DNA of 64,000 nucleotides, from assembly GCF_016908595.1 (NCBI RefSeq), contig NZ_JAFBEC010000001.1, forward strand, positions 186,001-250,000. Direction: 5' to 3'. Numbering within the stretch: the stretch's first letter is position 1; each line of letters starts with the position of its first letter. This DNA is from Geomicrobium sediminis (GTDB lineage: Bacteria; Bacillota; Bacilli; Bacillales; Marinococcaceae). The position numbers were made by a program, and so were the translations under genes. Shown here one piece after another: positions 15,111 to 23,927 of this stretch. The notes beneath the pieces were generated by a model that was not told the origin of the DNA, ran no database searches, and saw only the letters and a program-made list of their open reading frames with translations.

Positions 15111-15454
15111 AGAAATAACGATACTTAAACGTCTACGAGCGTAGTTGCTATATTATCATTTCGCGATCATTTCGGCCTAGCAACAGGCTTAGATGAACGC
15201 TAGTCTGTTTAGTCTCTTCTGCTGACCTCAGACGGGGGTCAGACAGCGTAGCCCACTAATAAGTGAGACCCTTCGAAGCTTCCACATGGGCGATAGAAGG
15301 AAGGATCCGCAACGTTATTTACGCAGCTGCTAGAGCTGGTGTTGCGAAAGTTTCTTTAGCTTTGCCAATTATAGGCGTGGGCATTTTTACGAGCCTACCC
15401 AGCTCGACTCGCGGTCTAAGCTCGACCTATTCCTGTCGAATCCGTATCGTCCCC
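15079..15454 (-). ncRNA. ssrA: tmRNA (ssrA)
   Basis: About 376 nt on the minus strand, from GGGGACGATACGG (5' end at 15454) to a CCA end at 15079. The acceptor arm, the T-arm with GGGTTCAACTCCC-like sequence and the tag reading frame are all present. The tag reads GKAKETFATPALAAA after the resume point, ending in an Ala-rich degron for ClpXP-type proteases. It rescues stalled ribosomes with SmpB. The prophage integrase lies against its 3' end, and the gene is intact, so the phage restored the 3' end on insertion. Confidence 0.95.
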
Positions 15455-15491
15455 ATGGTGTATGAGGCAGAGGTTACCCTCTGGATAGTAT

Positions 15492-15520
15492 ATACTATCA
15501 CTAAATAAAACATGTGTCAA
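15492..15520 (-). promoter_or_regulatory. ssrA promoter
   Basis: On the minus strand: TTGACA (15515-15520), 17-base spacer, TAGTAT (15492-15497), upstream of the mature 5' end at 15454. It implies a precursor leader of about 30 bases, removed by RNase P. Confidence 0.75.
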
Positions 15521-15526
15521 TTACAT

Positions 15527-15557
15527 AACCATCCGCAGAAACGTTCTGCGGATGGTT
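15527..15557 (-). terminator. Hairpin downstream of the SDR gene
   Basis: A perfect 14-bp stem (15527-15540 with 15544-15557) with a 3-base loop follows the last gene of the catabolic operon. The downstream minus-strand sequence is only weakly T-rich, so termination efficiency is uncertain. Confidence 0.55.
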
Positions 15558-15562
15558 AACGA

Positions 15563-16324
15563 TTAGCCGACGACGCGACCGGCGACATAAATGACTTGCC
15601 CTGTCACATAGCCTGCTTGGTCTGAGCTTAAGAATAGGATCGTATTTGCGACGTCTTCTGGTGTTCCTACGCGTTTAATGTTGTTCTGATCAATTGCGCC
15701 TTGTTTCACATCTTCATACGGAATGCCTGTCTTCTCTGAAATGGCTTTTGTCATATCCGTTTCAATAAAGCCTGGTGCAACCGCGTTGACGTTAATGCCA
15801 AATGGGCCTAACTCGATGCCGAGTGTTCTGGCCATTCCTTGAAGCCCTGCTTTGGCGGCAGAATAGTTCGTTTGCCCTCGGTTTCCGAGTGCAGAGCGCG
15901 AAGAAAGCATCACGATTTTGCCGTACTTTTGCTTCACCATATACGCTTGTGCCGCTTTTGAGCAGAGGTACGCGCCTTTTAAGTGTGTATCCATAACAAG
16001 ATCGAAGTCCTCTTCTTCTAATTTGAACAGAAGACTGTCACGAGTAACCCCGGCATTGTTAACGAGGATATCAATGCGGCCGTAACGTTCTGCGACTTGT
16101 TTCATCGCATCTTGGACTTCTTCTTTGTTACTCACATCACAACGTACGGCCATGGCTGTGCCGCCTTGCTCTTCAATTTGCTTTACAACTTCTTCGGCTT
16201 TTTCAACATTCACATCAAACAGCGCAACCGATGCGCCTTCCAATGCGTACATCTCTGCCGTTTTTGCACCGATTCCTTGACTCGCGCCTGTTACGACAGC
16301 CACGCGTGTATCAAAACGTTTCAT
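15563..16324 (-). CDS. Short-chain dehydrogenase/reductase, FabG/PhaB-like
   Basis: 253 residues. Rossmann motif TGASQGIG near residue 14, NNAG near 90, catalytic Ser in LSSRSALG and YSAAK (about 155). Most similar in style to 3-oxoacyl/3-hydroxyacyl-CoA reductases, so it probably interconverts 3-oxoacyl- and 3-hydroxyacyl-CoA in the degradation route. The last gene of the IclR-led operon. ATG (or the GTG one codon earlier) follows AAGGAGAG. Confidence 0.85.
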   Translation of the reverse strand: MKRFDTRVAVVTGASQGIGAKTAEMYALEGASVALFDVNVEKAEEVVKQIEEQGGTAMAVRCDVSNKEEVQDAMKQVAERYGRIDILVNNAGVTRDSLLFKLEEEDFDLVMDTHLKGAYLCSKAAQAYMVKQKYGKIVMLSSRSALGNRGQTNYSAAKAGLQGMARTLGIELGPFGINVNAVAPGFIETDMTKAISEKTGIPYEDVKQGAIDQNNIKRVGTPEDVANTILFLSSDQAGYVTGQVIYVAGRVVG

Positions 16325-16356
16325 CACGAAAATCTCTCCTTCTCCGATCTCTCTCT

Positions 16357-17634
16357 TTACACGCTCTTTGGTTCATGTTGTCCAACCTGTTCATAAAACT
16401 CTTGTCGAAGTGCCTCCCGAAAGTCCGGGTGGGCAATGTCGATTAATGCCTCTGCACGTTCACTCGTGCTCTTCCCGAATAACGAGGCAATCCCGTACTC
16501 TGTAACAACGTAATGAACGTCCGATTTCGTAGAAGTAAACCCTTGGACGTTCATGACAATTCTTGATCGCTTGCCACGACTTGCCGTTGACGGCAAAGCG
16601 ATGATTGACTTCCCACCACGAGACGCCATCGCGCCACGCATGAAGTCCATTTGCCCACCTACACCTGCAACAAACGTTTCATTAATCATTTCTGCGTTGA
16701 TGTTGCCGACAAGATCGACTTCAATCGCAGAGTTAATGGCAATGAAATTGGAAAGCTTAGCAATTGTTGCGGTATGGTGCGTGTAGTTGGACGGTTGCAA
16801 CGCTATCAGGGGATTGCGATCGGCAAAGGCGTACAATTCCTTTGAGCCGACGAGGCACGTGGCCATGACTTTGCCTTGATCCATTTCTTTATGTTCATTT
16901 GTGACGACCCCATCGTTGATTAATTGAATCATCGCTTCTGGGAATGTCCCTGTATGAACACCGAGCTCTTGTTTATCATGCAACGATGCGACGACCGCAT
17001 TTGCTAAAGAGCCAATTCCTACTTGAATCGTCGCTTTGTCAGGTACGAGCGTCGCCACATGTGTTGCGATTTGTTGCTCAAGTTCACCTGGCGTCGCGGC
17101 CGACAGCTCGTTTAATTGCCCTTCACCTTTTACGAAGTAGCTAATCTCATCCGTAGAAATGACTGGCGCACCGTCTGTCCATGGCAGCGACGGGTTCACT
17201 TCGGCAATCACAACGTCTGCCGCTCGAAGCGCAGCCAACGTATAATCACATGAAACACCTAAGCTTGTGTGCCCTTCGGCGTTTGGTTCTGTGCACATGA
17301 TGAACGCAACATCTGGCTGTAGAGTCTCCATATAACCTGGAACGTTAGACAGGTTCATCGGCACATACTCAGCCATGTTCTGTTTAACCGCTTCTTTCAC
17401 TTGACCGTTTAATAAAAACGAACGAATCTGAAAGTGCTCCTTATAAAACGGATTTGCATAATGACATGGCGTTGCAAGTGGCATATGATAAATCGTCAAA
17501 CCTGTAAAGCGTTCACGTTCTGACACGAGTGCGTCGAGAAGGTGCAACGGTTCCCCTGAAAGGCCAGGTAAAACGACGGTACCGCTTTTAGGAATCTGGG
17601 CAATTGCTTGATCGATTGGCGTATATGAAATCAT
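16357..17634 (-). CDS. Acetyl-CoA hydrolase/transferase family CoA-transferase
   Basis: 425 residues, a complete family I (4-hydroxybutyrate CoA-transferase-like) protein: N-terminal PGLSGEP and TCEPNAEGH-like region (MCTEPNAEGHTSLG) and C-terminal GVGGQMDFMRGA, ALPSTASRGKRSRIV and TEYGIASL. It may move CoA from a product acyl-CoA to acetate or to the incoming acid. Where many members have HTE, this protein reads GVHTGTFPEAM, so the usual catalytic glutamate may be shifted or missing. The ATG follows AGGTG; the gene starts next to the thiolase stop. Confidence 0.8.
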   Translation of the reverse strand: MISYTPIDQAIAQIPKSGTVVLPGLSGEPLHLLDALVSERERFTGLTIYHMPLATPCHYANPFYKEHFQIRSFLLNGQVKEAVKQNMAEYVPMNLSNVPGYMETLQPDVAFIMCTEPNAEGHTSLGVSCDYTLAALRAADVVIAEVNPSLPWTDGAPVISTDEISYFVKGEGQLNELSAATPGELEQQIATHVATLVPDKATIQVGIGSLANAVVASLHDKQELGVHTGTFPEAMIQLINDGVVTNEHKEMDQGKVMATCLVGSKELYAFADRNPLIALQPSNYTHHTATIAKLSNFIAINSAIEVDLVGNINAEMINETFVAGVGGQMDFMRGAMASRGGKSIIALPSTASRGKRSRIVMNVQGFTSTKSDVHYVVTEYGIASLFGKSTSERAEALIDIAHPDFREALRQEFYEQVGQHEPKSV

Positions 17635-17637
17635 CAC

Positions 17638-18834
17638 TTACACCTGTAAGTTTTCAAAAATTGTCGTGATTCCAAGTCCTCCACCGATGCACGCCGTTAC
17701 TAAGCCGTAGCGACTTCCTCTTACTTTCATTTCGTTCATTAATTTGATCGTAAGAATGTTGCACGTTGCACCTAATGGGTGACCGAGCGCGATTGCACCA
17801 CCGTTCACGTTCACACGGTTTAGATCGGCTCCGAGTTCTTTCACGACGCTTAATGCTTGCGCTGCAAATGCTTCGTTTAACTCAATCAAATCAATATCGT
17901 CTAACGTGAGACCGGCTTGTTTTAATGCTTTGTGTGTTGATGGTACAGGACCGATCCCCATATAATCTGGACGGACACCCGCGCTTGCTTGAGCGACAAC
18001 GCGTAGCTTCGGTTGCAGTCCACGGCGCTCTGCTTCTTCTTTTGACATAACGAGCGTTGCTGCGGCGGCATCGTTTCTGCCACTCGAGTTCCCAGCCGTG
18101 ACCGTTCCACCTTGTTTAAAGACGGCGTTTAGCTTGCCGAGCTTCTCAAGGTTCGTCGCCCGTGGATGTTCGTCTTCTTGGAACAAGATCGTCTGCTTTC
18201 GTTCTTTCACTTCAAACGGTGTGATTTCATCTTTAAATGCGCCACGCTCAATTGCTGACTTTGCAAGCTCTTGGCTTCGCAATGCAAATTCGTCTTGTTC
18301 TGTACGGGAGATATCGTACTGCTCCGCTAAATTCTCCGCGGTTAAGCCCATCGTTAAGTGGTGGCCATACACTTCTTCTGGTTGCGCTTTCGGTTGGCTT
18401 TCGGTATTCGGATCAACGATCACACTGTTGCCGGCTTGAAGCCCGAAACGCGCGCCACGAATGTAATACGGTGCTGTACTCATGCTCTCAACACCACCCG
18501 CTACGATCACTTCTCCTAACCCACTCATAATCTCTTGAGCAGCGTTATTAATTGACTGCAAACCAGAACCACACTGACGATGAACCGTATAAGCAGGAAC
18601 TTCAATCGGCATCTCTGCTCTTAGTGCTGCTTTTCTAGCAATATTCGGTTGTTCTGTGCTCTGTTTGACGTGTCCGAGAATGACATGATCCACATCATTC
18701 CCGTCAAATTGATTGCGTTCGAGTAGTTCTTTCATGACATGTGCCGCTAGATAATCTGGTTCAACTGATTTTAACGTTCCACCCATACGACCAATCGCAG
18801 TTCGAACACCATCCACTACAACAACTTCTCTCAT
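17638..18834 (-). CDS. Acetyl-CoA acyltransferase (thiolase), set 1
   Basis: 398 residues. Nucleophilic Cys in RQCGSGLQSINNA (about 88), His in LGHPLGATCN (about 350) and the second Cys in TACIGGGLG (about 383). It cleaves 3-oxoacyl-CoA to a shortened acyl-CoA plus acetyl- or propionyl-CoA. The ATG at 18834 follows AGAGGTG at 7 bases; the TTG two codons earlier is rejected. Next to acyl-CoA dehydrogenase set 1. Confidence 0.93.
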   Translation of the reverse strand: MREVVVVDGVRTAIGRMGGTLKSVEPDYLAAHVMKELLERNQFDGNDVDHVILGHVKQSTEQPNIARKAALRAEMPIEVPAYTVHRQCGSGLQSINNAAQEIMSGLGEVIVAGGVESMSTAPYYIRGARFGLQAGNSVIVDPNTESQPKAQPEEVYGHHLTMGLTAENLAEQYDISRTEQDEFALRSQELAKSAIERGAFKDEITPFEVKERKQTILFQEDEHPRATNLEKLGKLNAVFKQGGTVTAGNSSGRNDAAAATLVMSKEEAERRGLQPKLRVVAQASAGVRPDYMGIGPVPSTHKALKQAGLTLDDIDLIELNEAFAAQALSVVKELGADLNRVNVNGGAIALGHPLGATCNILTIKLMNEMKVRGSRYGLVTACIGGGLGITTIFENLQV

Positions 18835-18847
18835 CCACAATCACCTC

Positions 18848-19996
18848 TTATGAATATTCTTTTTTCAACTGAGCCGCAATAATGTTTTTCTGGATTTCAG
18901 ACGTTCCTTCGTAAATTCTCGTAATACGCGCATCACGGTAGTAACGCTCGATTGAGAATTCACGCATGTAACCCATACCGCCATGAATTTGGACGGCCAA
19001 ATCAGCGACACGGCTGTACACTTCTGATCCGTAAAGCTTGACCATTGCCGCTTCTTTAATGACTTTTTTGCCTTCATCAGTGTCTTTGGCAATTTTGTAC
19101 GTCATTGCTGATAGTGCTTCAATGTCTGTTGCCATGTCCGCTAAGTAATGTTGAATGATTTGTTGTTCGAAGATTGGCTTGCCGAATTGAATTCGCTCAA
19201 GGGAGTACTTCATTGAAAGATCCAACAATTTAATACAAGAGCCTAAGTTTCTTGCCGCTAAACCAGTACGTCCGTTTGCAAGGATCTTCAACGCGTTCAC
19301 GTAACCTTGACCTTCTTCACCGAGTACGTTTTCGACAGGCACTTCGCAATCTTCGAAAAATAATTCAACTGATTGTGAACCGTGCAGACCCATTTTCTCT
19401 TCGACTTTTCCAACGATAAATCCAGGGAAGTCTTTTTCGACGATAAACGATGTAATCCCTTTTGCACCTTTTTCCGGATCTGTAACCGCCATTACCGTAA
19501 ATATGTCACCGATCGTACCGTTCGTAATAAAGTGCTTGGAACCATTAAGAATGTAGTGGTCTCCTTTTTTCACCGCTGTCGTTTTTAAGTTGGCAGCGTT
19601 TGACCCTGCACTCGGTTCAGTAAGTGCGAATGCACCGATCCAATCACCACTTGCCATTGGGGGTAAGTATTTGCGTTTTTGCGCTTCGTTCCCTAATTCA
19701 ACAATGCCGACACTACCGATTCCTGTATGTGCTCCAATAACCGTAGTAAAACCGTTCACGGTCTTTCCGAGTTCTTCGTAAATCCCGCACTTGTCATACA
19801 TCGTAATGCCAAGACCGTCATATTCAGCTGGAATACTTAATCCGAACAGCCCAAGTTCCTTGCTTTTCTTCATCACTTCTGCTGGAATATGGTCGTTTTC
19901 TTCAATCTCATGAGCTACCGGCTCAACGGTATTCGTTATGAACCCTCTCACGGTATCTTTTAGCATTTTTACTTCTTCTGAAAATACAACTGTCAT
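18848..19996 (-). CDS. Acyl-CoA dehydrogenase, set 1
   Basis: 382 residues, typical length. FAD/substrate motifs [17 protein letters not shown] and the catalytic Glu in [12 protein letters not shown] (about 366), the short/medium-chain position. It introduces the 2,3 double bond, passing electrons to ETF, whose genes are not in this window. GGAGG precedes the ATG. It lies between the racemase-like gene and thiolase 1. Confidence 0.93.
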   Translation of the reverse strand: MTVVFSEEVKMLKDTVRGFITNTVEPVAHEIEENDHIPAEVMKKSKELGLFGLSIPAEYDGLGITMYDKCGIYEELGKTVNGFTTVIGAHTGIGSVGIVELGNEAQKRKYLPPMASGDWIGAFALTEPSAGSNAANLKTTAVKKGDHYILNGSKHFITNGTIGDIFTVMAVTDPEKGAKGITSFIVEKDFPGFIVGKVEEKMGLHGSQSVELFFEDCEVPVENVLGEEGQGYVNALKILANGRTGLAARNLGSCIKLLDLSMKYSLERIQFGKPIFEQQIIQHYLADMATDIEALSAMTYKIAKDTDEGKKVIKEAAMVKLYGSEVYSRVADLAVQIHGGMGYMREFSIERYYRDARITRIYEGTSEIQKNIIAAQLKKEYS

Positions 19997-20011
19997 TGAA
20001 AAAAACCTCCA

Positions 20012-21190
20012 TTAAATTAGTTTTGTTTGTCGTAGGTGCTGAATCGTTTCCTTTGAATACCCAAGTTCCGATAGAATTTCATCGGTATGTTGTCCAAGCG
20101 TTGGTGCTTCTCGTTCTATTTGCGCATCGGCACCGGAAAATTTAAGCGGAGAAGCTAGCTGCTTCAAAGTCCCAAGTTCAGGGTGCTCGGTTTCAATAAT
20201 CATGTTCCGTGCTTCAACTTGTGGGTCACGCAACACTTCTTCAATATCATTTACAGGGCTTACACATGTTTCTTCATGCGCAAGCAAATCGGTCCATTCT
20301 TTTTGTGTTTTCGTGTAGAAGAGTTGTTGGAGGTCTTCTTTCATTTGCTTTTGACCTTCAAGTGAGTCGTGGAGGTGTTCAATGAGATCTTCACGACCAA
20401 TCAATTCACAAAAACGACGCCAGAACTTCTCTTCCATCGGAGCGACCGCCATGTACTTGGCATCTTTCGTTTCATACACAGAGTAGCTGGCCTTCACACC
20501 CGACAACCTGAACTCTCCTTGTTGAGGGAGATCTCCTTTTTCGAGATGACCTCCAGCGATCGCAGATAACCAAGACAACGCACCATCCAACATCGATATA
20601 TCAATGTATTGTCCTTTGCCCGTTCGTTCCCTTGAAAACAAAGCCATTAAGATTGCCGAAAGTGCCATTAATGAACCGCCACCAAGATCGGCCACTTGGA
20701 CGCTCGGAGGAGGTGGCGTCTGTCCTTTTTCACCCATTAATCCTAAGATGCCCGCATACCCAATGTAATTAAGGTCATGACCTGCACGCTTCACGTAAGG
20801 TCCGTCTTGACCAAAACCTGAGATTGAGCAGACAATGAGGTCTTCTTTGTACGCCGTCAGTTCTTCATACGACAATCCGAGCTTCTTCATCACACCTGGT
20901 CGAAAGCTCTCCACAACGACATCTGCATCTTGAACGAGCTTTAAAAAGATTTCTTTTCCTTCTTCACTCTTTAAGTTCAGTGAGAGGCTACGTTTGTTGC
21001 GGTTCACTGACAAGTGCCTCGCACTATATCCGTCTACGATTGGTTCAGTGCTTCTACCGTAATCACCGAGCGTTGGCTCTTCCACTTTGATAACATCCGC
21101 TCCGTGATCAGATAGAAACATCGTGCAATATGGACCTGGAAGTAACCGCGTTAAGTCCAGCACTTTAATTCCTCGTAACAAAGCTTCCAT
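20012..21190 (-). CDS. CaiB-fold protein with alpha-methylacyl-CoA racemase signature, set 1
   Basis: 392 residues from the ATG at 21190 (MEALLRGIKVLDLTR). Family III CoA-transferase fold, but with the racemase signature: GQDGPYVKRAGHDLNY (catalytic His about 136), VADLGGG (Asp about 165) and MAVAPMEEKFW (Glu about 249). These match the His/Asp/Glu described for AMACR/MCR enzymes, so racemisation of 2-methylacyl-CoA is the preferred role; CoA transfer is the alternative. It lies between enoyl-CoA isomerase-like and acyl-CoA dehydrogenase genes. Confidence 0.8.
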   Translation of the reverse strand: MEALLRGIKVLDLTRLLPGPYCTMFLSDHGADVIKVEEPTLGDYGRSTEPIVDGYSARHLSVNRNKRSLSLNLKSEEGKEIFLKLVQDADVVVESFRPGVMKKLGLSYEELTAYKEDLIVCSISGFGQDGPYVKRAGHDLNYIGYAGILGLMGEKGQTPPPPSVQVADLGGGSLMALSAILMALFSRERTGKGQYIDISMLDGALSWLSAIAGGHLEKGDLPQQGEFRLSGVKASYSVYETKDAKYMAVAPMEEKFWRRFCELIGREDLIEHLHDSLEGQKQMKEDLQQLFYTKTQKEWTDLLAHEETCVSPVNDIEEVLRDPQVEARNMIIETEHPELGTLKQLASPLKFSGADAQIEREAPTLGQHTDEILSELGYSKETIQHLRQTKLI

Positions 21191-21228
21191 CGAATCATCC
21201 CTTTTCATTGGCATGAATGTGCGATCTG

Positions 21229-22008
21229 CTACATTCCTTTAAATTCAGGTTTACGCTTTTCAAAAAACGCCGATACACCTTCTTTAAAATCATCAGACTG
21301 GAAACATAAGTCTTGAGCACTCGCTTCAAGTTCTAGCAACGTTTTTAAATCCCGATTCATATGAGAATTCAGTAATTTCTTCGTAAGGCCAATCGATACT
21401 GGCGATTTACTCGCTAACCGTTTGGCAACTTCATACGTTTCCTCTTGCAGAGAGTCGTGAGCGACAACTCGATTCACAATGCCTAATTGTTCAGCTTCTT
21501 GTGCGGTCACACGCTCTCCTAAGAACATCAATTCTTTTGCCTTTTGCTTACCAATTAGTGTCGGTAAAAAATGAAGCGCCGCAAAATCCGGCACGAGCCC
21601 TACATGAACAAACGACTGAACGAAAAACGCCTGTTCAGAAGCGATCACATAATCACAAAGAAGGACGAGGCTAAACCCAGCGCCAGCAGCCGGTCCATTC
21701 ACCGAAGCGATAATCGGCTTCTCCATATCTAGCATCTTAAAGATTAGTGGTTGTGACTGTTGCAATCGCTGTCGACCTTTAAGTGTTGTCATTCCTTTTA
21801 ACGCTTTTAGATCGCCACCTGCGGAGAATGCTTTTCCTTCTCCAGTTAAAATGATGACTCGAACGTCTTCATCACGTTCAGCTTCCTCTAACGCTTGCAA
21901 CAGTTCAGAACGTAACTCCATGGAAAGTGCATTTCTTGTATCTGGTACATTTAGCGCAATCCTTAGAACTGTACCTACTTTCTCTTTAACAATGAATGAC
22001 GGCTGCAT
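21229..22008 (-). CDS. Enoyl-CoA isomerase-like crotonase, PaaG type
   Basis: 259 residues, crotonase fold with oxyanion segments SAGGDL and NGPAAGAG. Both hydratase glutamates are absent (GFSLVLLCD where hydratases have GxELA; VQSFVHVG where they have PEI). An Asp stands in GLVPDFAALHFLP, as in PaaG-like 2,3-enoyl-CoA isomerases. It probably shifts double bonds of unsaturated acyl-CoAs rather than hydrating them. Starts 14 bases after the IclR gene, with AAAAGGAG upstream. Confidence 0.8.
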   Translation of the reverse strand: MQPSFIVKEKVGTVLRIALNVPDTRNALSMELRSELLQALEEAERDEDVRVIILTGEGKAFSAGGDLKALKGMTTLKGRQRLQQSQPLIFKMLDMEKPIIASVNGPAAGAGFSLVLLCDYVIASEQAFFVQSFVHVGLVPDFAALHFLPTLIGKQKAKELMFLGERVTAQEAEQLGIVNRVVAHDSLQEETYEVAKRLASKSPVSIGLTKKLLNSHMNRDLKTLLELEASAQDLCFQSDDFKEGVSAFFEKRKPEFKGM

Positions 22009-22022
22009 AGCATCGACTCCTT

Positions 22023-22814
22023 TTAGAATTGTTCAGCCCCTTGAATCTTGCGACTGATTTCTTTAGAAACACTATGTAAATAACTTCCGATTTCTTCGAG
22101 TTCATCTTGCTTCAACCTTGCTGTCATCCCAAACAAACAAATGCTCATCTCGACATCGTGATTCACATTAAAAATCGGAGCTGCAACACCAAAGATCCCT
22201 TCAATTGACTCTCCGTAGTTTGTTGCATATCCCTTTTCTACGACACTTGGTAGTTCTTGTTCAATCTTTGAGACGTCTTCAAACGTCTCACTCTCATGAA
22301 GCTCTCGGAAAATGTCTTGTTGTTCCTCTGGCGGCATGTAAGCGAGCAAACACTTTCCATATGCGCCTGCTTCAATAGAAAAATGACGACCGACTGAAAC
22401 ATGAACGCCAAAGTCTCCACCTTCTACTTTCGCAACGATCGTTGTCTTCATCTTACCTACCCGACTTACGATCACAGATGTAAGACCCGTATTCTCAGAA
22501 ATCTTCTCAAGATATGGCAATACTAACGCCAAGTCGAGAGAATTTTCTTTCGCCCGCTCACCAAGTACGACGAGGTAAGGCCCTAGGCGATAACGCTTTG
22601 ACTTCTCATGGAAGGTAACAATCGAGCTTTCTTTTAATTGTTGTAGAATTCGAAAGCACGTTGTGGGCTGCAGTTCTAACGCGTTTGCGATTTCTGTTAC
22701 TGTGCTATCACTGAACTTCTTGCGACTTAGTAACCTTAAGATTCTAAATGCACTATCTACGGCAGGTACACTATACTTTGCTTTTTGTTTTTTCTTCTGA
22801 TCTCCAGTAAGCAA
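22023..22814 (-). CDS. IclR-family transcription regulator
   Basis: 263 residues: N-terminal winged HTH (VDSAFRILRLLSRKKFSDST, VTEIANALELQPTTCFRIL) and a C-terminal effector-binding GAF-like domain (EGGDFGVHVSVGRHFSIEAGAYGKCLLAY, in pieces). First gene of the 15563-22814 operon, starting at a TTG after GGAGG. It probably senses a pathway intermediate. Its promoter carries a perfect cre site and an 8-bp inverted repeat CGATTACA (22871) / TGTAATCG (22913), a candidate IclR operator. Confidence 0.9.
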   Translation of the reverse strand: MLTGDQKKKQKAKYSVPAVDSAFRILRLLSRKKFSDSTVTEIANALELQPTTCFRILQQLKESSIVTFHEKSKRYRLGPYLVVLGERAKENSLDLALVLPYLEKISENTGLTSVIVSRVGKMKTTIVAKVEGGDFGVHVSVGRHFSIEAGAYGKCLLAYMPPEEQQDIFRELHESETFEDVSKIEQELPSVVEKGYATNYGESIEGIFGVAAPIFNVNHDVEMSICLFGMTARLKQDELEEIGSYLHSVSKEISRKIQGAEQF

Positions 22815-22912
22815 CGGTGGAGTACCTCCTTCAATCCGCCCCTTCGTAAAAATTCATCGGGGCTCTCATGCGATTACAACGTGATTTCTTGTCGAAACAA
22901 ACTACCCCTAAC

Positions 22913-22926
22913 TGTAATCGCTTACA
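22913..22926. promoter_or_regulatory. CcpA cre site at the IclR operon start
   Basis: TGTAATCGCTTACA fits the cre pattern TGWAANCGNTNWCA at every position. It covers roughly -2 to +12 of the predicted start, a position suited to repression in rich sugar conditions. Confidence 0.75.
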
Positions 22927-22930
22927 GAAA

Positions 22931-22959
22931 ATTTTATATATAAAAACTTATTTTGTCAA
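22931..22959 (-). promoter_or_regulatory. Promoter of the IclR-led operon
   Basis: Minus strand: TTGACA (22954-22959), 17-base spacer, TAAAAT (22931-22936). Transcription would start near 22924, inside the cre site. Confidence 0.75.
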
Positions 22960-22990
22960 TAAAATTTAGACGATTTCTTCTTTTATACTA

Positions 22991-23022
22991 AAGGCGAAGT
23001 CAATGACGTTTGACTTCGCCTT
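22991..23022 (-). terminator. Terminator of the TetR/enoyl-CoA hydratase unit
   Basis: A 12-bp hairpin (AAGGCGAAGTCA with its complement) lies just after the stop at 23027 and ends CCTTTAGTATAAAAG on the minus strand, a modest T-tract. Confidence 0.6.
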
Positions 23023-23026
23023 GTGA

Positions 23027-23797
23027 TTATTTATGTGTAAAGACCGGTCGACGTTTTTCAATGAATGCACTAATGCCTTCTTTTGCGTCTTCAGTACTAA
23101 ACAACTCTTGGAACATTTGCCGTTCATATTGCAAGCTTTCACTCAACGGTTGTTCTTCTCCTACGTTTACACAGCTTTTAATTCTCGACAGTGCTTGTAA
23201 CGAGTGCCGGGAGATTTTCGTTGCGAGAAGCTCTGCTTTCTCCATACCTGCGCCTTTTGGTACGACTTCAGTCACAATGCCGAGTGCTAACGCTTCTTCG
23301 GCTTCAATTTGAGAACCTGTAAACATAATTTCCTTCGCTTTTGATGGTCCGACGATCTTCGGTAAGCGTTGCGTTCCGCCACCACCTGGAAGTAAACCGA
23401 GCTTAATTTCAGGGAAGCCCACTTTCACATGATCTTCAGCAACCCGCAAGTCACACGCGAGCGCAAGTTCTAACCCACCGCCTAACGTATAGCCATTCAA
23501 CATAGCAATCGTAGGTTTTGGTGTATTCGCAACCACTTCAAAGACACTTTCTTGATCTGCTGATTGCTGTTGTTGCTTTAAGCGTTGCGGAAACTCTTTG
23601 ATGTCCGCTCCAGCGACAAATGCTTTGTCTCCAGCTCCTCGAATGATGAGCGTGACAACATCATCGTCTTGCTCAAGCTCACGAACCATAGAAATCAGTT
23701 CAGTACGCACTTGAATATTGAGTGGATTCATCGGTGGGTTATCGATCGTTACAATTGCAATTGGACCTTTTTTCTCCAAAGAAATCACTTCGTACAT
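23027..23797 (-). CDS. Enoyl-CoA hydratase
   Basis: 256 residues. Both catalytic glutamates are present, in GGGLELALACD (about 113) and FPEIKLGLLPGGGGTQRL (about 133), so it is a true hydratase adding water to 2-enoyl-CoA. Oxyanion loop FVAGADIKEF. It follows the TetR gene by 130 bases with its own GAGGAG site; the palindrome TCACTCGAGTGA lies upstream. It supplies the hydratase missing from the two beta-oxidation sets. Confidence 0.9.
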   Translation of the reverse strand: MYEVISLEKKGPIAIVTIDNPPMNPLNIQVRTELISMVRELEQDDDVVTLIIRGAGDKAFVAGADIKEFPQRLKQQQQSADQESVFEVVANTPKPTIAMLNGYTLGGGLELALACDLRVAEDHVKVGFPEIKLGLLPGGGGTQRLPKIVGPSKAKEIMFTGSQIEAEEALALGIVTEVVPKGAGMEKAELLATKISRHSLQALSRIKSCVNVGEEQPLSESLQYERQMFQELFSTEDAKEGISAFIEKRRPVFTHK

Positions 23798-23868
23798 CGT
23801 AACATCTCCTCTTTAATTCAACGCTCGTTGTTATTGCGTCGTATATTATGACCTCAATTTTCGATCCA

Positions 23869-23880
23869 TCACTCGAGTGA
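23869..23880. promoter_or_regulatory. Perfect palindrome upstream of enoyl-CoA hydratase
   Basis: TCACTCGAGTGA, a perfect 12-bp palindrome in the gap between the TetR and hydratase genes. A candidate operator for one of the local regulators; no consensus is known to me. Confidence 0.35.
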
Positions 23881-23927
23881 CTGCGCTCTCAAAATCACAT
23901 GATGAAACTTCCCGTTCCTCCCTTCCG

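Noticed and set aside
15263-15508. Plus-strand ORF of 81 codons over ssrA
   Set aside because: It is antisense to tmRNA, without a ribosome site, and the tmRNA features fully explain the sequence.
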